Shown here: in pieces, positions 62,601-64,000 of the stretch
Layout of the letters: each line of letters opens with the position of its first letter
Position numbering within the stretch: position 1 is the stretch's first letter
NCBI GenBank assembly: GCA_947623915.1
Contig: CANQIB010000013.1
Location: 1-64,000, forward strand
Source of the DNA: an uncultured Ruminiclostridium sp.
GTDB taxonomy: Bacteria > Bacillota > Clostridia > Oscillospirales > Ruminococcaceae
DNA length: 64,000 nucleotides
Reading direction: 5' to 3'
Notes under the pieces: generated by a model
What the model saw: the letters and a program-made list of their open reading frames with translations, nothing else
Database searches by the model: none
Told to the model about the DNA's origin: nothing
Position numbers and translations under genes: made by a program

Positions 62601-64000
62601 GTTCAGATATATAATGATCAAGAGATATACGGCTTACAGTCCATAGTTATTGACGATGCAGGCGGTCTTGATGTAGGAAAGGACGCCAGGGTAAACTTCG
62701 GCCTTTGGTGGTCAAACAGACAAACAGAATCGGCACTTCAATCCATAATTATGTACGATAAAGACGATAATGTTGTAATGAGATTCCCAAAATCGGAACA
62801 TTATCTTGATTATGAATTTAATGATAACGACAATGTGGTGATTACCGGTGGAAATCCTGTCGGTGTTTTTGAAATTCCTCAGTATATAAACTTTGATTAC
62901 GTTGATGAAGTTGCAGCCAATGCCTTTGAAGGCAACGAGGATATAACCGCATTAAATATAAATATGAGCGTATATTTTGGCGATAACGCATTTAAGAATT
63001 GCAAAAACCTTAAAGAAGTGCATTTTGATCGCGCTACTAATTATTGCTATTTTAGTGATACGGCTTTTGACGGGTGTTCTGAGGATCTGACGTTCTACGC
63101 ATATTATAATAATTCAAGCGCAAAAGACTACGCTGAGTATAACGGAATAAAATTTGTTCCCGAATTTGATTATGTAGATGAACAAACCGGAGTGATCATT
63201 GGCGATCCGTTCTATGATATATATGATGATAATGCAAAACTGATTGTTGAAAAGACAGAAAATGAGGATAAGAGCATCGATTACGATGTTTCGTTTGAAA
63301 ACTCACACGGTACTGTCCTTGTTCCTAGTGATGAGGTCGAAGTCATGATCCCGATACCGGAGGGTTGGGAAGTGTCTGATGATACACAAAACGACGATAA
63401 TGTTATTATACCTGAATCGAGCGGTCGGATAAGATATGATGGAGATTGGCGCGTAAATATTATAATGCCTTGGCTCAATGAGGAGCAAGCTACAATAATA
63501 GATCATTCTTCACTCAATGGCTCACTTGCGGTCGGTGTAACATTTACCGTATCAAATTACGATAATCTGGGGGAGCCGTTTACCGTTGATATCAATATGT
63601 CCGAAAATAATTATTCTGACACAGAACAATCATACTATGGCGATGGCGTTTATTCGGGTATAATGACAGAGCCGGTAACAGTCGATGCAGATGGAGAATA
63701 TACGGCTTGGGCATATTTTGACAGACCGCTTGACAGTACAAGCGAGATATTTTACATGGCTATATTTACCGATATATACAAAAAATACGGAGTTTTAGCG
63801 CCTGATGATATTTATGGCGTTAACCATGCTGTACCTTTAATTTCTGTTGAGAATGTAATTGCGAGTCAGCGTGGCAAACAGTTAAAACTTTACTCTTACA
63901 ATAGTGAAGGCAATACGGAACAGCTTGTTTATACTATCGTCACATATAACGATGTTGATTATATTAAATTTTCCTCAAGAATGCTAGGCAAATTTAAACT
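59664..64000 (+). CDS. Large BspA-type LRR_5 surface protein, open at the window end (partial)
   Basis: SD gaggagatgtttta ATG; signal peptide MKAKKIIADVLAISMTVTAISSALPTYA; repeated IPDSVxxIxxxAFSGCTSL; same frame reads through to DVDYIKFSSRMLGKFK at 64000. Missing from the ORF track because no stop lies in the window. Confidence 0.93.
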   Translation, partial: MKAKKIIADVLAISMTVTAISSALPTYAESRPTFGSSSNAGVQETAGQSHIDKDSEKTDIVSNDKTVEKNSNASVQVNNNFELADPQPAPIPVKSETYGAYEYDVLSNGTIEITSFSGTSANVYIPSSIDNKDVSSIGYGCFEDNAYLQTVTIPDSVVQIENNAFSGCTSLNSVTLSKNLTTLGYSAFDGCTALSSIEIPKSLTNVYTSGRNGAFSNSGLKSVTFEDGITNIPDCLFYYCASIEKIIIPDTVLTIGSSAFESCTGLTKIDIPDNVLEIGSNAFSGCTSLNSVTLSKNLKTLYSAFNGCTALSSIEIPKSLTNVYTSGRDGAFSDSGLKSVTFEDGITNIPDCLFYYCASIEKIIIPDTVLTIGSSAFESCTGLTKIDIPDNVLEIGSSAFSGCSSLNSVKLSKNLTTLENSAFNGCTALTSIEIPKSLINVGDDWYGGVFANTGLKSVTFETGTTQIPNNLLYNCTTLDKITIPDTVLKIGDSAFENCTGLTNIIIPGNVTEIGSNAFSDCVGLTKIDMSGGVTKIGNYAFNNCSALDFVVLPKTVKEIGFGVFNGCKTIKKIEIPEGINTLPSQLFEGCTSLTDVTIPETVTVIEDEVFKNCDALTEISIPDSVTDIQWYAFYDCDGLVSVILPKSLKAVTYECFYDCDKLAEVTIQDSVTEIQIEAFYSCDVLKSVKIGNNVTKIEENAFRACHALTDIVLPKSVTEIDENAFAECVNLTDVTVYPSVSSIPTSVFSYPTKMTMHGYAGTYAEQYAKDRNMKFAALPKISADKITVDIPDCRYIGEQIKPEFKLIDSDGYVLKDGSDFTVVSYGDNLKVGKGSVSIMLTGIMYEGTIDTSFNIIPAYIGDGNCDSDGRVYFNGWYLNEGTDYTVERRYDLDTMGYEFTFTGLGSFTGTYILSENANPLFTYNNDQYEDINNLNINWDLDFSLADDSVWASVDKVEAVWYQDGRTACGLGVQTVNSGWVQIYNDQEIYGLQSIVIDDAGGLDVGKDARVNFGLWWSNRQTESALQSIIMYDKDDNVVMRFPKSEHYLDYEFNDNDNVVITGGNPVGVFEIPQYINFDYVDEVAANAFEGNEDITALNINMSVYFGDNAFKNCKNLKEVHFDRATNYCYFSDTAFDGCSEDLTFYAYYNNSSAKDYAEYNGIKFVPEFDYVDEQTGVIIGDPFYDIYDDNAKLIVEKTENEDKSIDYDVSFENSHGTVLVPSDEVEVMIPIPEGWEVSDDTQNDDNVIIPESSGRIRYDGDWRVNIIMPWLNEEQATIIDHSSLNGSLAVGVTFTVSNYDNLGEPFTVDINMSENNYSDTEQSYYGDGVYSGIMTEPVTVDADGEYTAWAYFDRPLDSTSEIFYMAIFTDIYKKYGVLAPDDIYGVNHAVPLISVENVIASQRGKQLKLYSYNSEGNTEQLVYTIVTYNDVDYIKFSSRMLGKFK
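60150..60857 (+). repeat. Near-identical tandem duplication (~354 nt and ~351 nt units) inside the LRR gene
   Basis: aacgctttttcgggctgcacttcgcttaacagcgtgacactttc recurs at 60150, 60504 and (diverged) 60855. Confidence 0.9.

Noticed and set aside
59642-63506. Numerous minus-strand ORFs under the second LRR gene
   Set aside because: Mirror translations of LRR repeats (recurrent VSGI/LSNA-type strings); the plus frame is continuously open from 59664 to 64000 and shows canonical BspA repeats.

Overview
Window from a chromosome of a low-to-mid-GC, probably Ruminococcaceae/Oscillospiraceae-like gut Firmicute (inference from gene content; no taxonomy search was possible). Most of it is dense housekeeping sequence: copA, pfk, comF, xylB, transaldolase, glyA, prs-like, rarA, dnaD/dnaC-like, fba, an ECF sigma/anti-sigma pair, a trimeric [FeFe]-hydrogenase operon, GH13 amylase, metA, crcB, glgP, hemW-lepA, the rplS-lepB-ylqF-rnhB-yraN block, thrC, tig-clpP-clpX, rpsO-pnp, then two BspA-type LRR surface proteins. 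No tRNA, rRNA, CRISPR array or obvious transposon was seen.

The most interesting signal is at 58.1-59.7 kb. A tyrosine recombinase gene is enclosed by a perfect 22-bp inverted repeat (58134-58155 / 59510-59531). Just inside the left repeat is a consensus sigma-A promoter (TTGACA-17-TAGAAT, minus strand) pointing out of the segment, away from a >4.3-kb BspA-like LRR gene that starts 132 bp beyond the right repeat. This looks like a Hin-style self-encoded invertible promoter switch, captured in the predicted OFF orientation.

Other notable signals: a ~560-nt orphan structured ncRNA with its own promoter and terminator (15333-15895); a 6S RNA-like gene near rarA; a hydrogenase-operon leader with mutually exclusive helices; an in-frame internal Shine-Dalgarno/ATG in copA that could release a CopZ-like chaperone; a long hairpin in the pnp leader; and several duplicated or palindromic intergenic elements.
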